IMG/VR virus record: IMGVR_UViG_3300021957_000141
Coordinates: 1-35,145 of that record
Direction: 5' to 3' (one strand)
Source of the DNA: a virus
Length of the DNA: 35,145 nucleotides
Numbering within the stretch: the stretch's first letter is position 1; the number at the start of each line of letters is the position of its first letter. The notes under the pieces were generated by a model that did no database searches, was not told the DNA's origin, and was given only the letters and a program-made list of their open reading frames with translations. Below, piece after piece: positions 9,201-17,668 of the stretch. Both the position numbers and the translations under genes were made by a program.

Positions 9201-9532
9201 GCGCTTTCGGAGAATGCACCTTGATCTGGGACTAAGCCTGCCTCTTGTGGCGTGGGCATCCGAGGGGCAACGGACGGATCAAACGCCGGCGTTGCTGCAA
9301 TTTCGTCAGGCGTCATCACGCGCGCAGCTTCAGGGCCGACAGGCTTGGGCTTAGGGGGGTTAGGCCGCACACTTGGATCAAGCTTGTTAAGAAGTTTAAA
9401 CAACTCGCCAACGCCTGCTACCTGCACACCTTCTTGCTCTGGGCCTTGGGCAAACTCAGTTGGCTGACCAACCGCAGTGATGCGCTGCTTGGCTTCTTGC
9501 TCTTGTGCTACCTGGTTTGGATCAAATGCCAT
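6239..9532 (-). CDS. Large internal virion/ejection protein, 1097 aa
   Basis: The protein lies in the slot normally held by the T7 gp16-type internal virion protein, between the other ejection proteins and the fibre. It begins with a proline-rich, low-complexity region (about 1-130). A long alpha-helical, Ala/Glu-rich part follows (130-400). Next is a segment with hydrophobic patches (VHEAYLAGLLSSPATQVKN at about 413-431; LFGRFIMPFVTAPTNALLRT about 640-660) that resembles the large polyvalent-protein-associated domains of phages and mobile elements. I see no lytic transglycosylase motif. It is probably ejected into the cell to help form the DNA channel. Family assignment is by pattern and position only. 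Confidence 0.65.
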   Translation of the reverse strand: MAFDPNQVAQEQEAKQRITAVGQPTEFAQGPEQEGVQVAGVGELFKLLNKLDPSVRPNPPKPKPVGPEAARVMTPDEIAATPAFDPSVAPRMPTPQEAGLVPDQGAFSESATKRALAGQVLSPEGVAKFEERGLKAPGIGEEAPTDVLQDAQTALADDAAEAELAATNLAKDAQAALNAEVRGFNPETGTASDEVAQAVLSRIDVKANNIKSLQDGGDFNFDYIDTSDDVLAVITAIGDNFKGETATIARGKISNTETARAAAGLVADEIGLTRSLLTRRIGEGGMTAEMFVASRELLVRSATKLEELAKQIKTGAGADVQLKFRRQLAIHSGIQLQLKGAQTEAARALQSFQIRVDGEMDATRFGEEAQRLLSESGAEQSTRALASSLLKVAKTSGVAGVNGFARVGKYAKTKRMVHEAYLAGLLSSPATQVKNIVGTTSFMLFQLPTEAAAGVWGSVIRAGRKQFGEVYAPISEDQIYMEDALLRLKGWSDSFGDAMKAASIAWRTEMPSGASKLDVEQYAASSSVDTKLEGSMLGRSLDEVAKRMRIPFRLLLSADEFTKTISQRGEFYTSINKRYQHSLRQGMTEQEALDEAGMMMLDPSSVGEELDYKARYDTLQSDLGVMSKVAGYVQRNLFGRFIMPFVTAPTNALLRTMEYTPVSKTSYDLLGFSGPKAQQLALGRYTVGGAVIFKTSQYAMDGRITGGMPSDQRTRDSLPPGWQPYSFVLKGEGFPEDMPLYDPFGAPNGPLTYVGYQGFEPVGGLLAITADSIQRGNITSDPELAQQYIQTAILATADYYKDLSMLQGIADLTAFFEGFDPADISRSYAESASPIGVPNPLSSLQRMFARLADPTRVKPREDIEYYTIEDVTKTVIAEDGNESFAYPLADGTPNYAMVGTPKGDIGTKFLGYLTHVSALQSKDSFIRDERDLNAVVYDTLGNVKGSDEFSFAANPGAALFSNISGLRLKRGEELENYEKELIRLQRVTNKWPLTNPQKMGQIKLSYGMQSDLVNLAKNEIRINTPGFGSLDFRQTIMAVTGSDQYKGIPDKAKVTMLRSINQNFIEAGFLALLENPEYANMRQAYEQVEQLKNEGRR

Positions 9533-9535
9533 TTA

Positions 9536-12500
9536 TTATTCTCCTAACCGAGCCAGCTCTGCGTCTTGCGCCGCAACCGCTTCATCGTAGTCCGTAAACC
9601 TTGGCACATCAGTGGCTCCTCCAAAATAGTTTGGATCGTACACAAAGAATACTACATCAGGTTCGCCATTGTTGAAATCATTAAATGTGTCTTTGTTCCA
9701 GCCTGGAGGGGCGAACTCATCATTCCAAGGCAACCTTGCAACAGGCTTAAAGCCAGCGGCTTCGTATATGCCAGGCAAGAATGTGTCGAATGCGTCAAGC
9801 TTGCGACCCCCAGCTTCTACTGCGGCTTGTATCATTGAATAACCAACGCTGCCGGTCTCATTCGCAGATTGGAACACTGCCACAATGTCTCCGTCTGGCT
9901 TGATTGCAAAGCCGCTTCCATTTTCGGTTCTGAATAACCGAGCGTTGGAAAGCTCTTCAGAAGATTTAATTTCAACTTGCGCCGCAAATTCATGTGCAGA
10001 CATGGCCTTAGTCATATCTGCATTAAATGTGTCCGCTGTTTCTACAGCGAAAACTTCATTTATTTTTGGCAATGATATATTAGACTCTTGATACAGTCGC
10101 TGTGTAAGTGGATCAGGATCTAAGCTTAAAAGCCTAGTTCCCTCAGACCCTGTTCCGCTTTCTCTGGTGTAAGGCTTGGATGCTTCGCTATCAAGGCCTG
10201 GACCTCTGCGCTGCGCTCGTATGGTGCGCTTGGGGTTGCTGATGCTTCTGAACCCTGTGAGGACGCTTTCGCCTGCCGATTCATTTGCAACTTGAGCTTC
10301 ATCGCCTGCTCGAACTCCTGATCGTAATCCACTTGATATTCCCTCCGCTGCTTCAGAAAATGACCCTGGGCGAGAAACTACGCCTAAGTCAGTAAATAGG
10401 TTTTGTTCATAAAACCACAAGATTGCCTGGGTGTCCTGCTCAGATAGGCCGTCTTCGCCAAGCTTGTCAATCAGCCTTGACGTAAATTCTTCCATGCGTC
10501 TGCGCTCGGGCTGGTTGCGAGGGCCACCTGTGATAGAGCCATCAGGATTGCGCATGTTGCCAAAGTGCCTGTTGTAGGAACGGGCAAACCACATGTCTTT
10601 TGTAGTGCCTTGGTAACCGTTAATATTTAATGAGAACCGGCCTGTTTTATCACCCAAGATCATAGCGCCTAAATGCAGGCTGTCCTTACCCCCACTAAGA
10701 CCGCTAGGGCCACCGCCAAGTCCTGCGGCTTTGCGCAAGTCTGTCATTTCTTTTAATGTGTGAGAAGAAAGCCACCAATCAGCAAATCCTTCTGGGCCTT
10801 TAGTCTCAATCAAATGGGCAATAACTTTCATGCCAGAAGCAACAGACTTTTGCTTCATTCCCCATCCAGCGCCAGATATGCCCTCAGTAACAGCTCCAGG
10901 CTGCGGCGGATCTACTGGGACTTTTCCCGTTTTTAAGAATTGCAAAAACGCTGCCGTTGCTGCTTTTGTGTTATTATTGACCTTGTTGCCAATCGATGTA
11001 GGCGCAGCAAACGCCGACCAAATTACACGCAGTGTTTCGTCATTTGCCAAAGCCTCAAGGCCTGGAGTCTGCGCCAGTGTTTCAAATGTCTTCTTAACAT
11101 CTGCATCATACCACCCTCGGCCGCTTGTGGCTTGTTCCATTTGGTACGCGACTTCTTCCGCAGCAGCAGTCACTGCTAAGTCGAAGTCTTCTTCTGTATT
11201 AGGATCTAGCTGCCGGCCATGAATCTTAACGTGTTTCTCTTCAAAAAACTGAACAAGGTCTTCAACTTTTGGCTTAGACCCGCCTCTGGATTGAGCAATT
11301 TCCGAAACTCGGTTTGTTGCGCTGGCGTTTTGCTCACCGCCCTCTCTGGCCGCAACGTAAAATGCAGCATCGGGAGTTTGAGGCGTAACTAGTTTACCAG
11401 CCGCAGCAAGGCCGCGATCTACTATAGGCCCAACAGGGTTGCTAAACATTGTCGAGCCTTCTTGCGCTATGCGCTGCTCGGCCTGTGCGCCTGCTTTGAT
11501 TAAAGAAGGCTCTAACATTTTAAAGCCTTTTTTCATAAGAGCTGCGATTGGCTTGCCAACAGCAGTGGCCTCGGCAACGCCTGCTGCCATAAGGCCCAGC
11601 CCCATCAATCTTTGAAAGCTTCCACTATCTCCATCACCCGATCCAAACGCTGACGCAATGGAAGATGCGGCGTCAAGTGCTAAACCCGTTGTCGCGTAAA
11701 GAGGGCTAATAGGGGCGCTTTGATTGCTCTGGCTAAACATTCGGTAACCTTCTTGAATGTCCAAAGCCCCGAAAGTGGCGAAATCCGCAACACCTACCTC
11801 TAAAGGATTTGTCTCTCCCGTGCCGAATAGTGCGTTAGAGTACACGCTTGCAGAGCTTCTCAAAGATCCAGTTGCCGCTCTAATTGTTTCGTCAATAGTG
11901 CGGAAATTTATTTGAGCATTACGCTGCGCCGCATCTTGCTCTATTAAAGCTCTTGCCCTTTGTTCAGCCTCTTGTATGACACTAGGATCAGTTTCGTCTT
12001 CTACAGAAGCCCTTATATTTGCCGCCTCCTGAATGACGCTAAGGCTAACTCCTTGCTCCTCTAACAGCTCTGTTCGCATCCCCTCAATTGAAAGCCGCAC
12101 GGCAAGGTCTTCAACAAACCTAGTCCCTGCTTCTCTTATCGTAGGATCGCCCTCGCCAAAAACAAGGAAAGGCTCTCCGCTTGCTAGCTTCTGCGCTATT
12201 TCATCTGGAGATAAAGTTAAGTCTTCCTGCGGCCCCATAAGACCGGCGGCTTCTACAACTTCAGGTGTGTAGCCAGCAGCGTCAAAGTCTTCCATAGTTG
12301 GCATGGAGCCGGTGGCTGCTTTGCGCTCATTGGCAAAAGAAACAGCGCCCTCTATTGGGGCAGATTCCGTTGTCGGAGCCACAAGAGAAGCAGGAGCTGT
12401 CTCCATAACCTCTGGCTGCGGCGCTGGATAGTAGCTCTGAAACTCAGGTGTCTCGGGGCCGAACTCCATGCCTTCAATCAGTATGGATCTTGGAGGGTCT

Positions 12501-12700
12501 ACCGTTTCGCCCTCTTCACCAATCTTTATGTACCCACCTTGGGACATGGGAAGAAGGATGTCGTGGGTATTGGTCTCGGTGTTAAAGACGCTCTTCTTGT
12601 TCTTTTCAATAGCAGGGTTGATGCCAGCCTCGGAAATAAGGCTAGCCTCAAGGTATTTGTCCATTTCGTAGTCGGTGTCGTTTCCTAATAGATCTGCCAT
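9536..12700 (-). CDS. Large ejection/polyvalent protein with GNAT-like C-terminal domain
   Basis: The 1054-aa protein sits between two other predicted internal virion proteins. Its first third is acidic and helical. A middle domain (about 570-790) contains GRFSLNINGYQGTTKDMWFAR and resembles a domain found in large phage polyvalent proteins. A basic, Gly/Ser/Arg-rich linker (about 790-860) is the region that overlaps a nested out-of-frame gene. The C-terminal part (about 890-1030) has a GNAT-like pattern: a beta strand (DIVAVFQ), GYSMIQAAVEAGGRKLDAF, then LPGIYEAAGFKPVARLPWND and DVVFFVYDP. It may be injected with the DNA and act on host proteins or small molecules. Catalytic activity cannot be told from sequence alone. 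Confidence 0.6.
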   Translation of the reverse strand: MADLLGNDTDYEMDKYLEASLISEAGINPAIEKNKKSVFNTETNTHDILLPMSQGGYIKIGEEGETVDPPRSILIEGMEFGPETPEFQSYYPAPQPEVMETAPASLVAPTTESAPIEGAVSFANERKAATGSMPTMEDFDAAGYTPEVVEAAGLMGPQEDLTLSPDEIAQKLASGEPFLVFGEGDPTIREAGTRFVEDLAVRLSIEGMRTELLEEQGVSLSVIQEAANIRASVEDETDPSVIQEAEQRARALIEQDAAQRNAQINFRTIDETIRAATGSLRSSASVYSNALFGTGETNPLEVGVADFATFGALDIQEGYRMFSQSNQSAPISPLYATTGLALDAASSIASAFGSGDGDSGSFQRLMGLGLMAAGVAEATAVGKPIAALMKKGFKMLEPSLIKAGAQAEQRIAQEGSTMFSNPVGPIVDRGLAAAGKLVTPQTPDAAFYVAAREGGEQNASATNRVSEIAQSRGGSKPKVEDLVQFFEEKHVKIHGRQLDPNTEEDFDLAVTAAAEEVAYQMEQATSGRGWYDADVKKTFETLAQTPGLEALANDETLRVIWSAFAAPTSIGNKVNNNTKAATAAFLQFLKTGKVPVDPPQPGAVTEGISGAGWGMKQKSVASGMKVIAHLIETKGPEGFADWWLSSHTLKEMTDLRKAAGLGGGPSGLSGGKDSLHLGAMILGDKTGRFSLNINGYQGTTKDMWFARSYNRHFGNMRNPDGSITGGPRNQPERRRMEEFTSRLIDKLGEDGLSEQDTQAILWFYEQNLFTDLGVVSRPGSFSEAAEGISSGLRSGVRAGDEAQVANESAGESVLTGFRSISNPKRTIRAQRRGPGLDSEASKPYTRESGTGSEGTRLLSLDPDPLTQRLYQESNISLPKINEVFAVETADTFNADMTKAMSAHEFAAQVEIKSSEELSNARLFRTENGSGFAIKPDGDIVAVFQSANETGSVGYSMIQAAVEAGGRKLDAFDTFLPGIYEAAGFKPVARLPWNDEFAPPGWNKDTFNDFNNGEPDVVFFVYDPNYFGGATDVPRFTDYDEAVAAQDAELARLGE
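10126..10332 (-). CDS. Nested out-of-frame gene inside the 1054-aa protein
   Basis: A 68-aa frame starts with GTG preceded by a strong ribosome binding site (GGAGGG, about 9 nt upstream) and ends TAA. The product looks like a normal soluble protein: an acidic start (MDYDQEFEQAMKLKLQMNRQ), a short polar linker, and a helical end (EVQALIAKHPSLTPEKAEQ then GLRELGF). In the same stretch the long frame codes a basic, low-complexity linker, as expected where the long frame is the one giving way. It is therefore a candidate overprinted gene. No homologue is recognised with certainty. Confidence 0.5.
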   Translation of the reverse strand: MDYDQEFEQAMKLKLQMNRQAKASSQGSEASATPSAPYERSAEVQALIAKHPSLTPEKAEQGLRELGF

Positions 12701-14469
12701 TAGAACAATCCCTGATTTGCGTATCTAGCTCTTAAAATTGATTTGAAGACGGAATAAGAGTTTCTACTTCTAGCCTGTTCGTCTGCGTTTAAATCGTTGT
12801 ACCAAGCATCTAATGAGCCGAAAGGATCAGATATGTCTACAGTAAACCCAGGCAAATCTCTTGATCTGCTTTCAGCGAAATCCACATACTCAGCTCTCAA
12901 CTCTTCCTTGTAGATAGCGTCAAAATCATTTATTTTTTCCTTAGCAAAGTCGCGAATCTCGGCAAGAGTCATCGGATTGCCCTCGGACTCTCTGCGGCTA
13001 TGTTCGTCCAGAAGGGCAAAGTCAGCCTGCTCAAAAGCTGTCTTAGATGCCTGGGCAAGCCTGTCATCTTTTCCGATTGCCATTTGTGCATTGTATCTAA
13101 AATGTCTGGAAATAAGCTTAGAGCCAACGGCCAAGCTTTCGTCAGCCTCGTTAAATATTTTTGTCTTTAATGATAAAAATTCCGATTGTGACAAGAAGCC
13201 TTTTTTAGAAGTAAGTTCCTGAATTGTTAACATGCCTTCTTCAGCCATCCCATGAAGCACATGATTCACTTCAGCATCACCCTTGCCGGCAGGCCTAAAC
13301 ACAGGGGCTGCTTCAGAAACTGACATGGCTTCTTCCATCGCTTCTTGCTGCGCAGGGCTGGCCCACATCTGGCGCTTTAGCCCTTCATATAGAATAGTTT
13401 GAGCAGCCGTTCCAGATATGCTCCCAAAGTCTGCGCCCATAGAATCGTAAAGCTTTTTCATATCAATGGGGTCTAGTACCTGACGCAGCGTAGCCTCAGA
13501 CACAGTGTCTGTGCTGTCTAAGGAAACAACAAGATTGAAAGCCTTTGTGTTTGATTTACCTGCTTCCTCTTCCCGCTCATCGTCTATTTTTTCTTGAGCA
13601 GAAAAGAATGTTGAGGCCATCTGGATTGTGTCCTGCACAACTGCATTGGCCTCTTCCGCCGGCACAGCCATAAGCATATTCAAGACATGAGGCGGCAAGG
13701 TGGAAATACCAACCATGTCTTTCGCGCTCATTTTACCATTACGCACCATTTCAATCTGGTTCAAAGTCGCTGAAAGACCTATTGCCTTGTTTAAGTCAGT
13801 GCCTGCGTATGCTGGAACAAGGTTTTTAAAAGCCTTTGACAAAACCTTTTGGGGAACATTGCCCATAATTTCTGGGTTCACACCGCCGTTTCTAACAGCT
13901 TGCTCGACCATAGACTGTAATTGAGACTGCTCCATAGCAAGCTCATTAGGTGTAATATCCAGGTAGGGATTAGAGTAAATAGAAACCTGCTGGTCTTCTC
14001 GAGCCTTCAGTGCAGCCTGCCTGCGCTTTTCAATCTTTAGGTCAACAACCTCTTGCAGCCTAAACTTGATAGGTATTTCCATTTGGCGGAAGCTGTTGTC
14101 AAAGTCTTGCAGCGCGTATTTGTTTTTGCCAACAGTAGATCGCATCGTATCATAAACGCCTTTGACGCCCTGCGCATATTTAAGCTCACCGTCAAAAATG
14201 TTTCCGACATCCCTGTCTTTTTCAAGCTGGCTAGACAAAGCCATCAAGCCCTCTTTGGCTGAAAAGATCGCCTCGTTCTTTTGTGTCTCAGTAATCATCT
14301 TATAGCGCATGTTGGCATATTCACCAACTTGGTTCGCAACCTCTGTTGCAATGGCGCCCTTCTGCAATTCAGCCTGGACAAAAGGCTGGGCATTCATCCT
14401 AGCTGTGATACGAGCGCCAGGGGCTTCAGAAGTTGGACGGCCTTGTGATCTGTAAACTGGTATTCTCAT
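12700..14469 (-). CDS. Internal virion protein, 589 aa
   Basis: The product begins MRIPVYRSQGRPTSEAPGAR, a short basic head, then is almost entirely alpha-helical and charged without membrane helices. Its place directly after the gp14-like protein and before the largest ejection protein corresponds to T7 gp15, though it is shorter than gp15 (747 aa). It would form part of the internal core and be ejected into the periplasm to build the DNA conduit. I see no enzymatic motif. It overlaps the neighbouring stop and start codons on both sides, in keeping with a translationally coupled late operon. Confidence 0.65.
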   Translation of the reverse strand: MRIPVYRSQGRPTSEAPGARITARMNAQPFVQAELQKGAIATEVANQVGEYANMRYKMITETQKNEAIFSAKEGLMALSSQLEKDRDVGNIFDGELKYAQGVKGVYDTMRSTVGKNKYALQDFDNSFRQMEIPIKFRLQEVVDLKIEKRRQAALKAREDQQVSIYSNPYLDITPNELAMEQSQLQSMVEQAVRNGGVNPEIMGNVPQKVLSKAFKNLVPAYAGTDLNKAIGLSATLNQIEMVRNGKMSAKDMVGISTLPPHVLNMLMAVPAEEANAVVQDTIQMASTFFSAQEKIDDEREEEAGKSNTKAFNLVVSLDSTDTVSEATLRQVLDPIDMKKLYDSMGADFGSISGTAAQTILYEGLKRQMWASPAQQEAMEEAMSVSEAAPVFRPAGKGDAEVNHVLHGMAEEGMLTIQELTSKKGFLSQSEFLSLKTKIFNEADESLAVGSKLISRHFRYNAQMAIGKDDRLAQASKTAFEQADFALLDEHSRRESEGNPMTLAEIRDFAKEKINDFDAIYKEELRAEYVDFAESRSRDLPGFTVDISDPFGSLDAWYNDLNADEQARSRNSYSVFKSILRARYANQGLF

Positions 14470-14996
14470 TATGTAAACAAGCCCCCTTCATACGAGGTTT
14501 TAGCAGCTTGACCAAAGCTCCGAATCAGACTTGTCGTTCCTTGCGCTCTTAGCCCAGCGGCTTGCGCCCCGCCTTCCATGCGTGACAGTTCAGCACTTAG
14601 CCTAGAACTTTCTTGCTGATCGTCAATCTGCATGTTTGTGACCGTGTTATTAAAATCGATGACAGCTTGGTCATATTCAAACTCTCTTGCAGCCTGACGC
14701 ATAACTCGCATTGGAGTGCCGTGAGATATATCTATGCCAGCGCCGCTGTACTGAGCGACAACAGACCCCTGGGCCTCCGCAAAACGAAACCGATCAACTC
14801 GCTCTTGCAAAACTGCATTGCGGTTGATGATCTCACGTTGCTTTTCAAGTAGATCAATGTCTCGCTCAATTAGGCCAGCGTTGAACTCGCCAACTCTTGC
14901 AGCAGCGGCAGCAGCTTTGTTCGCAGAGTTTTTGGCTGAAATGCCGCCGAAAATATCAAGACCAGTTTTTATTGCAAGCAATGCTGTTAAAGCCAT
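14469..14996 (-). CDS. Internal virion protein, T7 gp14-like
   Basis: The 175-aa protein opens with a short hydrophobic segment (ALTALLAIKTGLDIFGGISA), then Ala-rich helices, and contains SGAGIDISHGTPMRVMRQAA, a pattern I recognise from the gp14-type internal virion proteins of podoviruses. Length is close to T7 gp14 (196 aa). It is probably the first ejected protein, placed in the outer membrane. It follows tail tubular protein B as in T7-like gene order. Confidence 0.75.
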   Translation of the reverse strand: MALTALLAIKTGLDIFGGISAKNSANKAAAAAARVGEFNAGLIERDIDLLEKQREIINRNAVLQERVDRFRFAEAQGSVVAQYSGAGIDISHGTPMRVMRQAAREFEYDQAVIDFNNTVTNMQIDDQQESSRLSAELSRMEGGAQAAGLRAQGTTSLIRSFGQAAKTSYEGGLFT

Positions 14997-15005
14997 TTAA
15001 TCACC

Positions 15006-17015
15006 TTACAAATCAAATGTGTTCATGCGCGGATATAGCGCCAGAACAGTCATTGGTAATGGCTGTGATTGCCGCACATAAATGCGATCACCTTCAACGA
15101 AACCGCCTTCAAACTCGATTTCTTTGTCTCCCGTGAATAATGGCACAGCTTCGTCCATATTCATAGAGCTGTCGCGGAAAAATATTCTATCGGCGCTTAC
15201 CGAGTTGCTGCCCACCTCTGCACCAACTGTCTCGTAAAAGCGTACAGTTATGTCGTGGATTCGTTTTGGCTTACCTTGAGAAGTCCCGTCCTGCGATCCA
15301 GACTCTAAACGCATTGTTTGCATTTCGCTTGTGTAGCCAAACCCAACAGCCCCCGTTGTGACAGAAAAGTCTAACGCCACCCCGCCGTTTGAAACTGTCT
15401 TTTGCGCATGTGTGGCGCCGTTGGCTAGTATCGAAAGCTCTTCGCCCTCTAAGTGATACAGGCCAGAAAGAGTTGTGGTTGCAGATCCTGAGTAAACCAA
15501 CCCGCTGTCCACAAAAAAAGCAGCAGTCGTATCGCTGCCAAAGTCAAATGTCTTCATCACCTCAACATACTGTTTGGTCACGCCGTCAATCGTGCGCTTT
15601 ACGATCATGTAAAGCTCATCCTCGCCACTATCTGTCGGCAAGGTGACTATGCTTTCAACCTTAGCCTGACCACCGCCAAACGACCCGCCTATGATGTGTT
15701 TGTGCCACGCAACAATTTCTTCTTCACGCCGGTAGGTCAATCCAAGCAAAGTGCCATCAGTGCGGCGCGCCCAGATAATACTTTCAGGTTCTTGCTGATA
15801 TGCAAACTCCTTTATCCCACCTTCAGTCAAATGCTCGGACAGGATTGTAATGTCTGGGGCTGCATAGCCTGCAACGTCCACCTCGCCTATATAACGAAAC
15901 TCTCTGACCTTACGAGCGCCGCGCTGGGCAAACAAAGTAACGTCAGCAACCTGGACGACTTCGCTGTCGATACAGCCATAGTTAGAATACTTGCGGATCA
16001 CTGTCTGCGTAGGCGTAATCGGCCCACCATTGGTTGTAGTCAAGACATACTCACCGCCAGACGTACCAATGTTAAGTATTCGAGTGGCTGACAGGTAACG
16101 GATTGCGTTTACCTTGTTAGACGCAATGGTGTAGATCAGAGCATCATCGTCAGCAGTGCCGGTGTGAAAATTTAAATAGTCAGCACTTTTAGAAAACCAC
16201 AACGTCTGAGGATTGTTGTTAGTTGCCGCAAAAACCAACCGCTGTTCAAAAAACGTAACAACGCTAGGGTAATTGTTAGAGCTAGTAAGAACTGGCGTGT
16301 TGTTTTCGTTAATGCTAGGAGTAGCAAACGTCCAAGCATTGTGATCGGTGCGAGATAATGTGCGGACAGCGTGACTTGGATGCACCAAATACATAACATC
16401 CGCAGACTGTGCAAAACGGACATCACTTACCTGCGCGGATGTGTAGGGTGTTGCAACCTCAAACAATTTGTCAACACTAACGCCAGAACCAGTGTAGGTT
16501 GTGAAACCTGTGGTATTGATAGCATTGCCAAACAAGTCAGTCAGCGTGAACGTGTTAGTTGTAGAGTTAGCAATAAGATAATTTCGAGCAACTAACTCAG
16601 TCATGCCCCCGCCTGTGTTGTACAGGTAAACCTCATCTCCATTGGTAAGGCCGTGAGAACTGCTAGTCAAAACACCAGGGTTTGCCTTTGTGATTGCTGA
16701 AACATTCTTTTCGCTATCAACCAAAACCTGCAATCCGTTGCGGAAAACACGCATGTACTGATTGCCAAACTCTAGCGCATAGGTGTCGGATGTTTTAAAC
16801 TCAAAAGGTATCAAACGGGTAATGCTTGAGCTGTCTTTTACTTCGCCTAAGTATTCTGTGCCTGGGCGGCGCGAAACGCCGCCATGAGGCTGCACAATCA
16901 TGTTTGTTAGAATAGAAAGACCTTCGAGGTACTTCTCAATCGTAGCGCGCCCCTCTAGACGCGGAGAAATTTCACCGGCTGTAAACGTGCTAATTGCTGG
17001 GGCTGATCGCGCCAT
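15006..17015 (-). CDS. Tail tubular protein B (nozzle)
   Basis: The 669-aa protein starts with the hallmark of this family: FTAGEISPRLEGR, then YLEGLSILTNMIVQPHGGVSRRPGTEYLGEV, followed by beta-rich sequence with TFFEQRLVFAATNNNPQTLWFSK at about residue 250. These match the T7 gp12-type nozzle protein, although T7 gp12 is longer (794 aa). It forms the distal tail tube to which fibres attach. It overlaps the tail tubular A stop by one base (TAATG), so the two are co-translated. Confidence 0.9.
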   Translation of the reverse strand: MARSAPAISTFTAGEISPRLEGRATIEKYLEGLSILTNMIVQPHGGVSRRPGTEYLGEVKDSSSITRLIPFEFKTSDTYALEFGNQYMRVFRNGLQVLVDSEKNVSAITKANPGVLTSSSHGLTNGDEVYLYNTGGGMTELVARNYLIANSTTNTFTLTDLFGNAINTTGFTTYTGSGVSVDKLFEVATPYTSAQVSDVRFAQSADVMYLVHPSHAVRTLSRTDHNAWTFATPSINENNTPVLTSSNNYPSVVTFFEQRLVFAATNNNPQTLWFSKSADYLNFHTGTADDDALIYTIASNKVNAIRYLSATRILNIGTSGGEYVLTTTNGGPITPTQTVIRKYSNYGCIDSEVVQVADVTLFAQRGARKVREFRYIGEVDVAGYAAPDITILSEHLTEGGIKEFAYQQEPESIIWARRTDGTLLGLTYRREEEIVAWHKHIIGGSFGGGQAKVESIVTLPTDSGEDELYMIVKRTIDGVTKQYVEVMKTFDFGSDTTAAFFVDSGLVYSGSATTTLSGLYHLEGEELSILANGATHAQKTVSNGGVALDFSVTTGAVGFGYTSEMQTMRLESGSQDGTSQGKPKRIHDITVRFYETVGAEVGSNSVSADRIFFRDSSMNMDEAVPLFTGDKEIEFEGGFVEGDRIYVRQSQPLPMTVLALYPRMNTFDL

Positions 17016-17620
17016 TAGAACCTCGACTCAATAAATTCGCTTGCCTCTAGGCGTTGTGGCGCGCCTTCAGTGCCGTCAACAAATGCGGCTTGTTTTAATT
17101 TGTCAGAGTATTCTGCCGCCATCATTTGCTTAACAGTATTGGAGCCAGTAATTGCGTAACTAACCTCAAAGGCTATAGCAGCGGCCAAAGTGTCAATCAG
17201 ATTGGCGTCATACTCTTGCGGATCTGTAACCCGAGAAACATACTTGATTTTGGCAATACCTTCGTCAGAAAGCAGCTTACGCCCCTCAATGACAAACACA
17301 GGGCCACCTGTGTTGCTGAACATATTGTCTTGTGGGTATGACAAAGTACCGTTGCTAAACTCTAACACTCGCAAACAATACGGGCTGCTTGGCAAAGCAA
17401 ACTGATTTGCATAGCCAAACTCAGGTGATTCGCTTTCTTTTGGCAGCTCGGCCCTACGCAGAAGGCAGTTCCAAGGATGAGCGCGAAACACGCTGTCTCG
17501 TACACTGTCAAACCTTTGGTTGATTAAGCGCGCTGGCTTACTGTTTTCCTCAAAGCTTGAAATGTTGTTCGCACCCAAGCTGTTCAACGCATAGTTTGCA
17601 ATATCAACCGTACTGGTCAT
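17015..17620 (-). CDS. Tail tubular protein A (gatekeeper/adaptor)
   Basis: The 201-aa product shows the T7 gp11-type pattern: a start with IANYALNSLGANNISSFEE, then RFDSVRDSVFRAHPWNCLLRRAELP, and a helical end with LAAAIAFEVSYAITGS. Length matches T7 gp11 (196 aa). It forms the ring between portal and nozzle. It starts 15 nt after the U-tract of a strong hairpin terminator and has a GGAGAGA ribosome binding site, so its expression depends on read-through or on an internal promoter that I could not identify. Confidence 0.9.
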   Translation of the reverse strand: MTSTVDIANYALNSLGANNISSFEENSKPARLINQRFDSVRDSVFRAHPWNCLLRRAELPKESESPEFGYANQFALPSSPYCLRVLEFSNGTLSYPQDNMFSNTGGPVFVIEGRKLLSDEGIAKIKYVSRVTDPQEYDANLIDTLAAAIAFEVSYAITGSNTVKQMMAAEYSDKLKQAAFVDGTEGAPQRLEASEFIESRF

Positions 17621-17635
17621 CAGCTCTCTCCATGT

Positions 17636-17661
17636 GAAAAGAGGGGGCGGCGAACCGCCCC
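17636..17661 (-). terminator. Intrinsic terminator between capsid and tail genes
   Basis: On the minus strand a perfect 7-bp stem (GGGGCGG / CCGCCCC) with a TTCG loop is followed by CTCTTTTC. It lies 7 bp after the cement-protein stop and before tail tubular A. The U-tract is short and broken, so it probably attenuates rather than stops late transcription, giving more capsid than tail mRNA. Confidence 0.75.
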
Positions 17662-17668
17662 ACTCCTA

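Noticed and set aside
10830-11222. A 130-codon plus-strand frame opposite the 1054-aa ejection protein
   Set aside because: Low-quality composition, no ribosome binding site and no neighbours on that strand; a shadow frame.
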